From the NCBI GenBank assembly GCA_903813345.2, contig CAIIXF020000001.1, positions 30,805,915 through 30,869,914 on the forward strand: a stretch of DNA of 64,000 nucleotides. The letters are read 5' to 3'. The stretch is from Owenia fusiformis (lineage: Eukaryota; Annelida; Polychaeta; Sabellida; Oweniidae). The translations under genes were made by a program, and so were the position numbers. Numbering within the stretch: position 1 is the stretch's first letter; the number at the start of each line of letters is the position of its first letter. The notes below the pieces were generated by a model. It was given only the letters and a program-made list of their open reading frames with translations, searched no databases and was not told the origin of the DNA. Positions 47,504-59,400 of this stretch are shown here, in pieces.

Positions 47504-48232
47504 GGTCAAAATATTTCCCATGATGCATTTCGCGGAGGAACAAATTTATACTTCCTTGTTTTCCCTCATAGGTTTAACATGGGGATTTTCACACCTATTT
47601 TTCAAACGATATATTCGTTCATATTCCCGTACGAGAGTCCAGAAAAAAATATTTGAAACGATTGATCTCTTATTAATCTTAATATAACAGCTATTTTTTT
47701 TCATTGTATTGATTCATAGCATGGTGAAAACGATGATTGAAAAGTGAGAAAATATTCCAGAAGAGAAGGTCACATGATCAGTTGACTAGTCGCCATATTG
47801 GAAAAAAACAATTCCATTCGACTTTCAATACTTTCATGCCAATCTTACCCCACTACAAACTGCAACATCGATGCAACAACTGAATAAAAGTATTCATCTT
47901 CAAATTACATTATAGAGTTACGTTGAAAACCCACAAACAACTGAGCAGTAGACCAAAGAAGATGCGTCGCTATTATCTAGGTCAATCTGTTCAGTGGTCC
48001 GAAAGCAAATCTATAGTACTCGTTTCCGAATTTTGTTGTTCATTGTACAATCTTTTATTGATTAAACTCGGTAAACTGACTATTAAAGCAATGACAAGGA
48101 AGAATACTTCCGATAGTGTCATTGTTTTATTTAGCGTGCGGGTGTAAAAACAAAATTGGGTAATTAGTTTGATTTAGAACTTTCGGGTCACGCAAATAGC
48201 TACGCGAAATGCATAGTGGGAAAATATTGACC
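47504..48232. repeat. Inverted-repeat pair enclosing ~670 bp
   Basis: 47504-47534 (GGTCAAAATATTTCCCATGA TGCATTTCGCG) and 48203-48232 (CGCGAAATGCATAGTGGGAA AATATTGACC) are inverted copies with few mismatches. The region is richer in CpG than its surroundings. It may be a DNA element or a promoter-like region. The enclosed 74-codon frame (47923-48147) is unsupported. Confidence 0.55.
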
Positions 48233-50476
48233 AATCAAATTTTGTCCTTTTTGAGTGCTTTTTCAGTACATATTTGCGAACGTTCTGATTCAAAGAGCGA
48301 ACCACGAAAGGGAGAATTAAAAGGTATGTATCTTACTATTCGACTAATACTGCAGGATGGGACCACCAGGGGTCTTCCAGACTTAATCAATAACATATTA
48401 TCTTGAACTCAGGGGTTTTGAAGAATTCTGAACAGTTGTCAATATCATGCTTGGTTGCTTTTTTGGCAGTCTATTCACCTGAGTTTATCAAACATTTGTT
48501 TTTGCACATTTCTATCAGATGTTGTTCAAATGTTGATTATGCTGATATGTTCAAAGGACTATAACATGGTATTACCCTTGGTGTTACTCTTAGCATTACT
48601 GGATACTAAATGATAAAATGGTTCATTTTTGAAAAATCACGCCTATAGGTTATCATATTTTTTTCTGCAAATGTTCCTCCATTCTTGGATTTTTACATGG
48701 ATCAGACCAATGTACCTTGAATCCCCAAAGGCCCAGGTCCCAGAGATTAATTTCAGCTTCAGTATTTTGTGGGGTAATTTTTCAAGATATCTTGGTTTAC
48801 AAGAACAATGCATGTATTAGGTTGGCAGTTCAATTAAAGCTTGTGAATAATGCAATAGCATTCTGTGAACCCTGCACAGTGATATGACAGTATGTCTCCT
48901 GAGACTTCAAACATCAGAACTAATTCTTTGACACCCATGAATGATGGAGTTAGGGTATGTAAATACAGTATTGGATTTTCAATTGATCTAACAGTTTTCA
49001 TGTTTAAAAATTTTTTTTATGAAGTTTCTCTAGATGGGCTTTTAGAGCATGGACTTTCTTTATGTATATTCTGTAAATATAGCAATTGCAAAATATTTAT
49101 TAAGGTCAAGATAATTTTTCATAAAACTGTCTTCAGGGTTGAAATTCCATTTGATATGAACAACACTAATGTTTTGACCAGTTCTTAATTCAATTTTGAA
49201 AAATGGTTGAAGTTCTCAATGTCCAGCTGTACACACGCTAAATGGTCATTTGGATTATTTTGAGCCTAAAGATGTTTGTGCAGTGATTGATGATACATCA
49301 GGGCAACAACAAAGTGGCCTCAATGAGCCTAACAGTGATGAGCTTTTAAAGACTAGAGGTGAAAGGGGTAGAACCAATTTCAGGCATTACCAGTTTTGTT
49401 GGTCATAATTACACACTTTTTTGTGGTGTAATTAAAGGGTGGGTAACATAAAAGTGACATTTGAAGAATTTGCTTGATTGGATTGGAATAATTTGTTCAT
49501 TTGGGATTCGGATTGCTTAAAACAGGTGTGTTCGGTGTCAAAATCTCATCTACTTGGCAAATTACATCTAATACATTTGAGGATACTTTATATGCAAAGT
49601 CAGGTGCTTATGTGTCAAATTTATAACATCAATTCAAGGATTCTCTTTCACTTTGTTTGAAACTATCGGATATTGCAGCATGATTTAGGCCATAACAGCA
49701 GGTCAGTAATGAAAAATGTCAAGGATAGATAAAGCCTAGTTATTTGACATCTCACATAATTTATTATAAATAACAATTTGAAGAATAAACTGAACTCTCC
49801 AAGAGAGAATATTAAGGCCATGCTCTAAGCTTTAAAAGCGCAATAATTGAGGATATACCCATAGGATATAGATATATGCAGCATGAAATAACAGAAGAAT
49901 AACACAGGTTCAGATAATAACAGGTAGGTTTGGGTAACTCCAACAAGGAAAATAGTAAAGCTGAGATTCATTGTGATGTAATGTTGTTATTGCAAAGTAC
50001 TTAAATAGAGTTGAGTTGTTTTCATAAGGAATGTTACGTTCATTACATTAAATTACATCGGATGTATTGCTTATGTAATATGACCTAAATACAATCTATC
50101 ACACAACCATGAGAAAACCTCACTGAAATTGGCTGATGTTAAAGAATGAAGGAATTGCCTCAATTTAAAAAGGCATATCTTCTATTTCAGAAAACTGGAT
50201 AATCTGACTTAATTATCACTTGGATTTGTTTCCAATTACAACTTATCTGAGATTTAATACATTTAGGGATTAGCTGCATATCAAGGGGATTAAATACTTA
50301 CATTCTTTTTTAGACTCTGAATGTTAAATATGATAAGTGGAGATAAGCCATAGTTTAGAGATAATCTTATTATTACTGCTCATCCACCATCTGTTATCTG
50401 AATATATATAAAATGCACATATTCTTTTTATTGATGTATAATAACATATCACAATATTTATATATTTATTTTTATT
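48233..50476. other. Intergenic, no feature seen
   Basis: AT-rich, with no recognisable coding or structured sequence. Open frames such as 48892-49188 (98 codons) have no family resemblance. Confidence 0.5.
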
Positions 50477-52283
50477 AGACTCCAGATGTCAATCTGGAGT
50501 CTATTGTTTTTGCCAGTATTCTTCTTATTATTTTTCTTTAAGAGTTTTTTCAATTACTATAAGGTATCCAGTAAAGATCATAATACAGTTTATTTAGGTT
50601 CAGTATCTAGTTGGTGGGAAATTGGGTCAAATTTTTATCTAGGTCAAAGGTCAAGAACTAGGTCAAATCCAGTACTTTGTCACTTTTTTCGATTTTCTCA
50701 GTCGTCCTTCAATATTTTCGATCCGTTTTTTTTTCATTGTGTTCCTCATAAAAAAGTAGAAAATCTAAGATCGATTTAGTTTTTTGGTATCTCAAACCGA
50801 TTTCGAGATATCAGTGTCCGAAAAAGGAGGTCCAAAAATTCGGTTCTCCGAATCCAATGTCCAGGAGATCAGTCTTATAGGAAATTTTCTCAGGATTCCA
50901 AATCTGAAAACCAAATTTCGATCTGACTTCCGATTCAGAAGTTATGGCGTTTTGAAAATTCAAAAATCGCTAATTTTGGTGCCCCATGTTAATTCAATGG
51001 GAAAAAATATTTTTTTGAAGTGTAAAATACGAGATATAGACTAAGCACAGCTAAACATAATGGAAGCCCATAAAAGAAAGGGACCTCAAAACATTCTTTT
51101 CATAAAAATTTGGACACCAAAATGCCTAGGTCAAAATCTAGGTCAAATTCAAAGTTTTTCCTTATTTTTGCGATTCTGACACTACAGATCAATTATATTC
51201 TTCGAAATTTTGTATACATGTAGCCAAGAGTGTGCTTATAGTGTTAGCCTTTTGCCGTCAGAAAGTATTTTGACCCACTTTTGAGATATGGTGTCCGAAA
51301 AGTAGGTCAAAATAAAAAAATCTCCAAATTTAACGTTTGAGTTATGAACTAAGTATAACATTTTCTCAGGAATCCGAATCTGCAAATCAAATTTCGATCC
51401 GACTTCCGGTTCGGAAGTTATGACATTTTAAAGCTCAAAAATCGCTAAATTTGGTGCCCCATGTTATGTCAATGGGAAAAAAGATTTTTTTGAAGTGTAA
51501 AATACGAGATATAGACTAAGTACAGCTTAAAATAATGAAAGCCTATGTAAGAAGGGGACCTCGAAGGCTACCTAACTTCAAAATTTGGACACCAAAATCC
51601 CTAGGTCAAAATCTAGGTCAAATTCATAGTTTTTCCTTATTTTTGCGATTCGGACACTATATTTAAATGATTTGCTTCAAAATTTTGTATACAGGTAGGA
51701 GAGAGTGTGCTAATAGTGTTAGCTTTTTGCCGTCAGAAAGTATTTCGACCCACTTTTGAGATATGGTGTCCGAAAAGTAGGTCAAAATAAAAAGTTCTCA
51801 AAATTTAACATATGAGTTAGGAATTAAGAGTAGAATTTTCTCAGGAATCCGAGTCTGCAAACCAAATTTCGATCCGACTTCCGGTTCAAAAGTTATGGCG
51901 TTTTGAAATTTCGAGAAAAATCGATCTGATCGTATCCTGATAAAAAGTCAAGAGTAGAGAAGGAAATATTGAAAAATGCATCCATCCTTCCTTTGTGATC
52001 CTATTGTATCCTTCTTATCTACCTTTCCTTCGTATCCTCTCCTTCCTATCCTTCCTATTCTATTCCTTCTTCCTATTCTATTCTATCATTCTTTCCTATT
52101 CTATCCTATCGTCCCTTCCTATTCTAGCCTATCCTTCCTTCCTTTTTCATCCATCCATCCATCCATCTTTTTCTGGATGACTCAGCTTATTTTGGATGAC
52201 TCGGCTTATTCTGGATGACTCGGCTAAAAAAAAGTCTAGATCTGGAGTCTGAAATTGAACTTCGTTCAATTTCCAAAGTCTAG
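50477..52283 (+). repeat. Composite repeat, first copy of a direct tandem pair
   Basis: It starts with an 11-bp hairpin, AGACTCCAGAT-gtca-ATCTGGAGTCT (50477-50502), followed by TTTAGGTTCAGTATCTAGTT and AGGTCAAAGGTCAAGAACTA. The interior has ~475-bp subrepeats (anchor GTAAAATACGAGATATAGAC at 51022 and 51497) rich in GATCCGACTTCCGGTTCGGA and AGTTATGGCGTTTTGAA. It then has a TATCCTTCCT microsatellite (51966-52160), three TTCTGGATGACTCGGCTTA units, and a final hairpin GAAATTGAAC-ttc-GTTCAATTTC (52251-52273), ending CAAAGTCTAG then T. The last part resembles a Helitron 3' end (hairpin, CTRR, T) but is not proof. Open frames within it are repeat readings. Confidence 0.8.
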
Positions 52284-53688
52284 TTATTATTATTCTTTGG
52301 GAGTTTTTTCAATAACTATTAGGTATTCAGTAAGGACCATAATTCATTTTATTTAGGTTCAGTATCTAGTTGGTGGGAAATTGGGTCAAGTTTTTATCTA
52401 GGTCAAAGGTCAAGAACTAGGTCAAATCCAGTACTTTGTCACTTTTTTCGATTTTCTCGGTTGTCCTTCAATATTTTCGATCCGGGTTTTTTTCATTGTG
52501 TTCCTTATAAAAAAGTAGGAAACCTAGGATCGATTCAGTTTGTTGATATCTCAAACCGATTTCGAGATATCAGTGTCCGAAAACGAGGTCCAAAAAAAAA
52601 TTCTCCGAATCAAATTGCCAGGATATTAGTCTTATAGGAAATTTTCTCAGGATTCCGAATCTGAAAACGAAATTTAGATCAGACTTCCGGTTCTGAAGTA
52701 ATGGCGTTTTGAAAGCTCAAAAATCGCTAAATTTTGAGCCCATGTTAAGTCAGTGGGAAAAAAGATTTTTTTTGAAGTGAAAAATACGAAATATAGACTG
52801 AGTTCAGCTAAATATAATGAAAGCTTTTAAAAGAATGGGACCTCAAAAGCCATCTAGCTTTAAAATTTGGACATCAAAATGCCTAGGTCAAAATCTAGGT
52901 CAAATTCAAAGTTTTTTCTTATTTTTGCGATTCTGACACTACAGATTAATTATTTCTTCGAAATTTTGTATACATGTAGCCAAGAGTGTGCTTATAGTGT
53001 AAGCCTTTTGCCGTCAGAAAGTATTTTGCCCCACTTTTGAGATATGGTGTCCGTAAAGTAGGTCAAAATAAAAAGTTCTCCAAATTTTACGTTTGAGTTA
53101 TGAATTAAGAATAGAATTATCTCAGAAATCCGAATCTGCAAACCAAATTTCGATCCGACTTCCGGTTCCGAAGTTATGGCGTGTCCAAAAAGTAGGTCAA
53201 AATAAAAATTCGCCAAATTTAATGTATGAGTTATGAATTAGGGGAAGAATTTTGTCAGAAATCCAAATCTTTAAATCAAATTTAGATCCGACTTCCGGTT
53301 TGGAAGTTATGGCGTTTTGAAATTTCGAAAAATCGATCTGATGGTATCCTGATAGAAAGTCAAGAGTAGAGAAGAAAATATTGAAAAGATCATCCATCCT
53401 TCCTATCTGATCCTATCCTATCCTTCCTTCGTATCCTTTCCTTCCTATCCTTCCTATCCTCTCCTATCATATCCTTTCTTCCTATTCTGTTCTATCCTAT
53501 CCTTCTTTCTTATTCTATCCTATCGTTCCTTCCCATTCTATCCTATCCTACCTTCCTGTTTTATCCATCCATCTTATTCTGGATGACTCAGCTTATTCTG
53601 GATGACTCGGCTTATTTTAGATGACTGGGCTTAAAAAAGTCTGGATCTGGAGTCTGAAATTGAACTTCGTTCAATTTCCCAAGTCTAG
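52284..53688 (+). repeat. Composite repeat, second copy of a direct tandem pair
   Basis: The same order of parts as 50477-52283, beginning TTTTTTCAATAACTATTAGG and ending with the same hairpin (53656-53678) and AAGTCTAG then T (53685-53689). It is about 375 bp shorter, mainly because it has fewer ~475-bp subrepeats. The TATCCTTCCT microsatellite is at 53392-53570 and the GGATGACTCGGCTTA units at 53576-53632. Confidence 0.8.
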
Positions 53689-56420
53689 TTGTTTTATTTA
53701 GTATTGCATTTTATTGTTCTGAGCTTTTTAACAAAATCTCTTGAAGTTTCTCTGTTTTTGACCATAGACAAATAAAAAGGAAGTTCTTTTTTATGTGGAG
53801 ATACTTGTTAAAATGTTAAATGACTGTAATATTTGTAAACATGATATCTTGCAGTTGTCATCATTTTATTCTTTACTGTCTATTAAACATGATTTTAACA
53901 ACATCGTTTTGTTCTCATATACCATTTCATTTGGCGTTCACAGTAGTCTGTATTTTTTCTTAAAAAGTGTGAATAATATGCGTGGAAGTGGCCTGTTAAA
54001 TAGCTAGGTAATTGTGCCCTACTCTACCCCACAGCTGGGAAATGTATCAGAATTTTGACATCTTGAATATTTACATCTCTGATCTGCAGCTCTATCTCCT
54101 AGGTTGAACACATATCATTTTCTTCTTATATCTATTCCCATTGGATTCAACAATTTATGTGCCACTTAATCAGATTTATGAGGGAAATATAACCTGGTCG
54201 ATTTATGAAACATCAATAGTAGAAAAGGTGTGAATCGTGATATACGAGAAAATATGGAATATTTTGTTAGGGAAGCAGTATCTTTCCAGACATACCTGTT
54301 GCAGACATCTTTTTACACCAACACTCATTTACCTGTTTTCGCTCATTGCAATATTTTTAGTAGTTGCAACATAAAAAGTTTCAATGATTTTGCCTCACCT
54401 ATGGTGTGAAAGGTGAGAGACAAGAGTGTGTATATAACTTGAGGCCATACACTAGATTGATTGTAATTATATTTCTTCATTGTGCGAATGTTTACTTTAG
54501 AATTGGTAAGCGCCAATAATATTTTTAATTTCTAGTTTATACCAAATTCAAACTGTAGTTGTCTCTGTTGAAAAGAGTACTACTGAAAGGATTGATGTCA
54601 TTTAATTCAGATAGTACTTAAGAAATCTTGTTCTATATTGAGGGAAACTTAATTGTGAGTTATTTGTAAATAAACTATCATGGGACTAAATGGTCTCATC
54701 ACGCTAGGCCTCTTTTTTACATTCATAATTCAATTTACAAAACATTAATTAAGTTATACATGTTTATAAGGATGCAGGCTCAATAAGAAAATCCTTGCTA
54801 GTGGCCTTTCCCTTGCAATCATTTTTAGTTGCAAAAAATCATTCATGTGGTTCTTGCTCTGGTTCTTTTGATTCATCGTTTGCAGCTTTGAGGAAGAGTT
54901 GTGTTGAAGCATCCTTGCCAACTGTTGTTTTAGTACATCTGTGTTATCATGGATGAAGAATCATATTCTGCTTGGCTTTTGGTCATGTGTTCACTTGGGA
55001 ATCATGTTACATGGTGCAAGAGGAGGCCTTGGGACTTAGGGAGTAACCTATTGGAATATTCTTGGGGTGCAAAGATCTGTGAAATTCTTTTCAAATACTC
55101 TGGGGCTCCCTGAAGGCAGGGTCTCTCTTCTCTGCATATCTCTGCATGTGTTACAGACTAAAGCAGGTGGTCTTTTAATTTAAGATCCTGAATCTTTCTA
55201 ACAACCTTTTAAGACTCCCAGCAGTGTCTTAAATTTATAGAATTTATTCAATACACTCTCAGTTATGAAAGTCACATCTACTGCAATGCTTCAAGAACTG
55301 CTTTCTCTTCTAAATTGATAACATCCTTGTTATGATATTTAACATTTTAATAGTGAGAAAAATTGACGTGTTTTTTGCTAATTGAAGAAAACATTCTTCT
55401 ATTAAATATTTATTTACTGTGACGATAATTCCTGTTTTGTATATAATTTCATGCTTGAAATTACTGATTTTGTGGTATTTTGCAAGAGCTGTCACCTGAT
55501 ACCATTGTAGACTATAGAATAATGTTTAGCCACTTCACACTCTAAAGTGTTGCAAAGTTAAGTATCATACAAGCATAACTTTAATCATTAAGACTCTCAA
55601 AGAAAGCCAGAAAGTATTGTTTTCAAAATTATTGGATTATTGGTTCTGCCGGATTACTTAGCACTACTGTGTGGATAAGGCGTCACTTGTTACAAGTGTT
55701 AAACAAAGTAAACAATTTGATCTAACAATACGACATGATATTTGAAGAAAATGTTTGTCACGGTATTTGAAGAACTTTCTTTGATTTCACTAAGTTCTCA
55801 CATACCTTAGATTTCGATAAGTGGGTAAGCTAGTGTGACATTCACATATGATTGAATATATATTTTTGTTCTTTACAGGGTTTTTAATATACTACTTGGA
55901 GGGCCATAATTGCACTTTTGAAAAAAATGTTATTACAGTGTCTTACAATTGACTACACTAAATTGCAAAAAATATATAACTTTATTTATATTTTGTTGAA
56001 CCTAGAAAACATCAGAAATTGCCGTCATTTATGTCATGGCATGATATTTACAAGTAAGTGAATGGAGATTCATTTTTGTCAAAACATATTAACTCATAAT
56101 TTCTGGAAAATTTACAGCATGCATTTGCTATTTTGACACTCCAAGTAGTACTAAAGGACATTTGCCATATTAAGTTTCATACATTTAATTTCAAATGCTA
56201 TTTTTGATCATTAATAGTTTGTATTATCTTAGGATTTGGGCAATTAGCGATGATTTGTCATGAATTGGTGCATGCATGGTGGTTTCAGACAATTCAACAT
56301 GGAGAAGGCTAGACCAATTTATTATAGAGATGACTGTTGTAGATATTGTGAATTCAGTCTGATAGCCAGTCTTATTAGTCATATTCCATGCCCTGCATTG
56401 ATATAAGAGCTATAATTTCA
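53689..56420. other. Intergenic; presumed 5' flank of the FREM2-like gene
   Basis: AT-rich, with no clear promoter. GCTATAATTTCAG just before 56424 resembles an acceptor, so a non-coding first exon of the downstream gene may lie somewhere in this stretch. Confidence 0.4.
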
Positions 56421-56440
56421 GATTGCCGATAGTTGAAAAA

Positions 56441-56464
56441 ATGAAGCATCGAAACTGGCGATAG
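56441..56464 (+). promoter_or_regulatory. Seven-codon upstream ORF abutting the FREM2-like start codon
   Basis: ATG 56441 opens a frame reading MKHRNWR and stops at TAG 56462-56464, one base before the main ATG at 56466. If it is in the mRNA, it could reduce initiation at the first ATG and favour reinitiation at ATG 56478, which has the better context (AAGATGG). Confidence 0.5.
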
Positions 56465-56465
56465 C

Positions 56466-59400
56466 ATGTTGTCCAAGATGGATTCTACTCACTACCTGAC
56501 GCGACTTACTCGATTACTCACCATACTCACCATATTTGTGACGCTAGGGACTTCATCTGTGATCATCACAAACAATGCTATCACAGTAAAGATAGGAAGG
56601 GCCGTGTTTATCGACCCGAAAGATTTGACTTTTACTCCCACTGACACGTCAACTGTGTGTAAAGTTCGAGTTGTGACAAATGACCCCATCACGCAGAAAG
56701 TTGGCCGTATTCATCCACAGGTAAAATATATATTTATCATAATTATGTTTGAGATAAAATTTGTAGGAATAGGTAAAACGGTATGCCCTCAAATTCAATA
56801 TGATTTAGAGGTTTACTTAGGTGTGTATCAGATTGTTTCGAGTGAAAACTAAAGATATAAAACATATTTCCTTGAAATGATAAACCTTGACATCATTATG
56901 TTAAATTACCTATTTAGATGCTTAAACAAAATAATGCCCATTCAAATTCTTTGACATAATGATGTATTATATCCACAATTGAATTTTTGATGTTTTTACA
57001 TGTAAAATATATTTCCATGTCATAATAGTTCTAATTGGTTCTGAATTTCTATAATAAATAATCGCACTGTGTTTCTTAGATGTAAAATTACCATTTTCAA
57101 TATCACCTCAATGTCAAATCAATACCCCTCAAATGTCATCTTGAGCCCTATGCTTTGATACTTATGAAATAGATGAAAGGGAATACATTGTAAATCAGCA
57201 TGTAAACTGTAATACGATATATTTTACAGAACTTTTCTTGGGTTAATTTTTGTTATTGAGGACTCTGAATGATAAAGTTGATCAAGAAAAATGAAGTTTA
57301 AATTGGGAGCAATAGTTATACAGATTTATAAATTGAGAACCTGCTCTCAATTTGGATCGTTTTCTAAAATAGAATCCTTCCATGAAGTTTTCTAATCAAT
57401 TGGATAGTTTTATATGAATAGGAAAATATAAATAATTTAACTCTAATAAAACACCAGATAGATAATCAGGATAGTAAACATTACATAAGATTAGTCTGTC
57501 ACATCTAAGCTTATCAGATCTAGAAATTATTGATAAATATATGGAAAACAAATTGTTTTAATTAAACGTTCTCTGCTATTAGTTAGGGGCTACAAATCTT
57601 TTAGATTGAAGTGCCATCTTAGCTATTAACAAAAAGACCTATTGATCTTGCACTTTCCAGCTTCATTAATGAAATTCACATTTTAGTTATTGACATAGCG
57701 TTTGATTTATAACAAGAATATTTGATAGTTGTCCAGGAATAGAAGATCGCATCAAAGTAATACAATTTGTAGATCTGATATGTCATTTCCCTGGTTGGTG
57801 TGTGATATAATATGCTAAAAGCTTCATTTATGACTACAGGAGGTGAATGCCATAAAAAAGATAAAATGAACTTATATGCTAATATACTCAGGGGCATTTG
57901 AACTGATGTAAGTTCGTTGGAAAATTAGAATGCAGGTTAGATTCTGAAACCTGACACTCAGCTTTCCAATGGTGTATTGGAACCTTAGTAAGAAGAGGTA
58001 ATTTAAAAATCACTAAGGAGCGCGCTTAGAGGCTCTATTTTGCTCAAGTATAATGCTTTTTTTATTTAAAAAATTAGACACATTGTCCACGTTTTAATTT
58101 TTCATCCAAAATCCCTCAAATATTTTAAAAATAGAGAAAACTATTTTAGAGCAACAATTTGAGCCTGTATTTTGAAAGTGTGGGAATATTTTTACAGGTG
58201 TGATATGTTAGAAGAAATTCAGTTATTTGAAGTGCAAGCATTCAAGTGAGCTAATTTTTGTATGGTGATATATCTAGATATCTGTAGGGTGCCACCTACA
58301 TGCTGGGTAAAATATGACATGTGGAACACGGACTGCAAATAAAATATTGGGCTTGAAGAGTTTTTAATTCGTTTTTATTACAGTTTATATTTTTGAAACA
58401 CACACAAAGGTCAAGTTAACATTTCAAAAACAGCTTTAATGCAAAACAAGAAAATGCAACAGTTTCTCATTGTCAAGTTAGATTTTTGAAAACCCCCAGT
58501 AACCTGACCCGAATTCACGAGGCATCAAGTGCCTTAGGGCCATGGTTTATCAATTTATATACATTTTTTCAAAGTATATATAATGGGTTCTGTATGAATG
58601 AAATGTACCTTGGTGTTATGGTCCTAGATTGTCATAATGGGACTTGAATGAAACTTAGTTGGGGAGGGGGGGGGTAATAAACATTGTTTCTTCTTGGATT
58701 ATGTTTTTTGGATAGTTGGGGTTTGTTTTCCTTATGACTGGTGTACATTTCGATGTTTTCTTTTTCTTCTTTGATTCTGTAACAATTTTTGGTTCTTTAT
58801 CTTTGGCGCCTGTGCGTACATATTTGTTTTGTTCTTGACTATGTGAATGATGTCACATATCATGCACACCCAATTCAAAGAATTTCATCATTGAAAAAGT
58901 GACATGTTATGAAGAGTTCTTTAATATTTGTTTGAAAATGACATACAGTTGGGTTAATATTGTGAAGACTGGGTTGTTTGTGGCATATGTTGCTGACATG
59001 TAGAATATGCTGGCATTCTTAAATGACAGTTCTCAATTTGGAATTAATTTTTATGTTGTCACTACTGAAGTTTTATGATAACATTAAGATGTAGTTGGGT
59101 TGAGAGGGAAATCTTGTGTAGCGTACAGTCTAACAGACATCTCCAAGAATATATATCCAAATAGGGAATTTACCAATGTAATTTTATTGAAGAGTCACCC
59201 TATAACATAAAACATTTCTTGAATCTATGCAAAAAACTGTTTTAACAATTACAATCATATAAGTCAGGAGGATGTTACCTTTCATAGATTGTACTGACCT
59301 TTAAAAAATGGATGATTTTGGTGATTTTTAGTGTTCAGTTATCAAAATCACATATAAATACTGGCATTATGATGGTCTGTGCACATTGGAAAATGCACTT

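Noticed and set aside
51976-52218. 80-codon Ser/Leu/Pro-rich frame
   Set aside because: Direct reading of the TATCCTTCCT microsatellite.
54949-55113. 54-codon frame from an ATG in good context
   Set aside because: Short, no family resemblance, no supporting signals.
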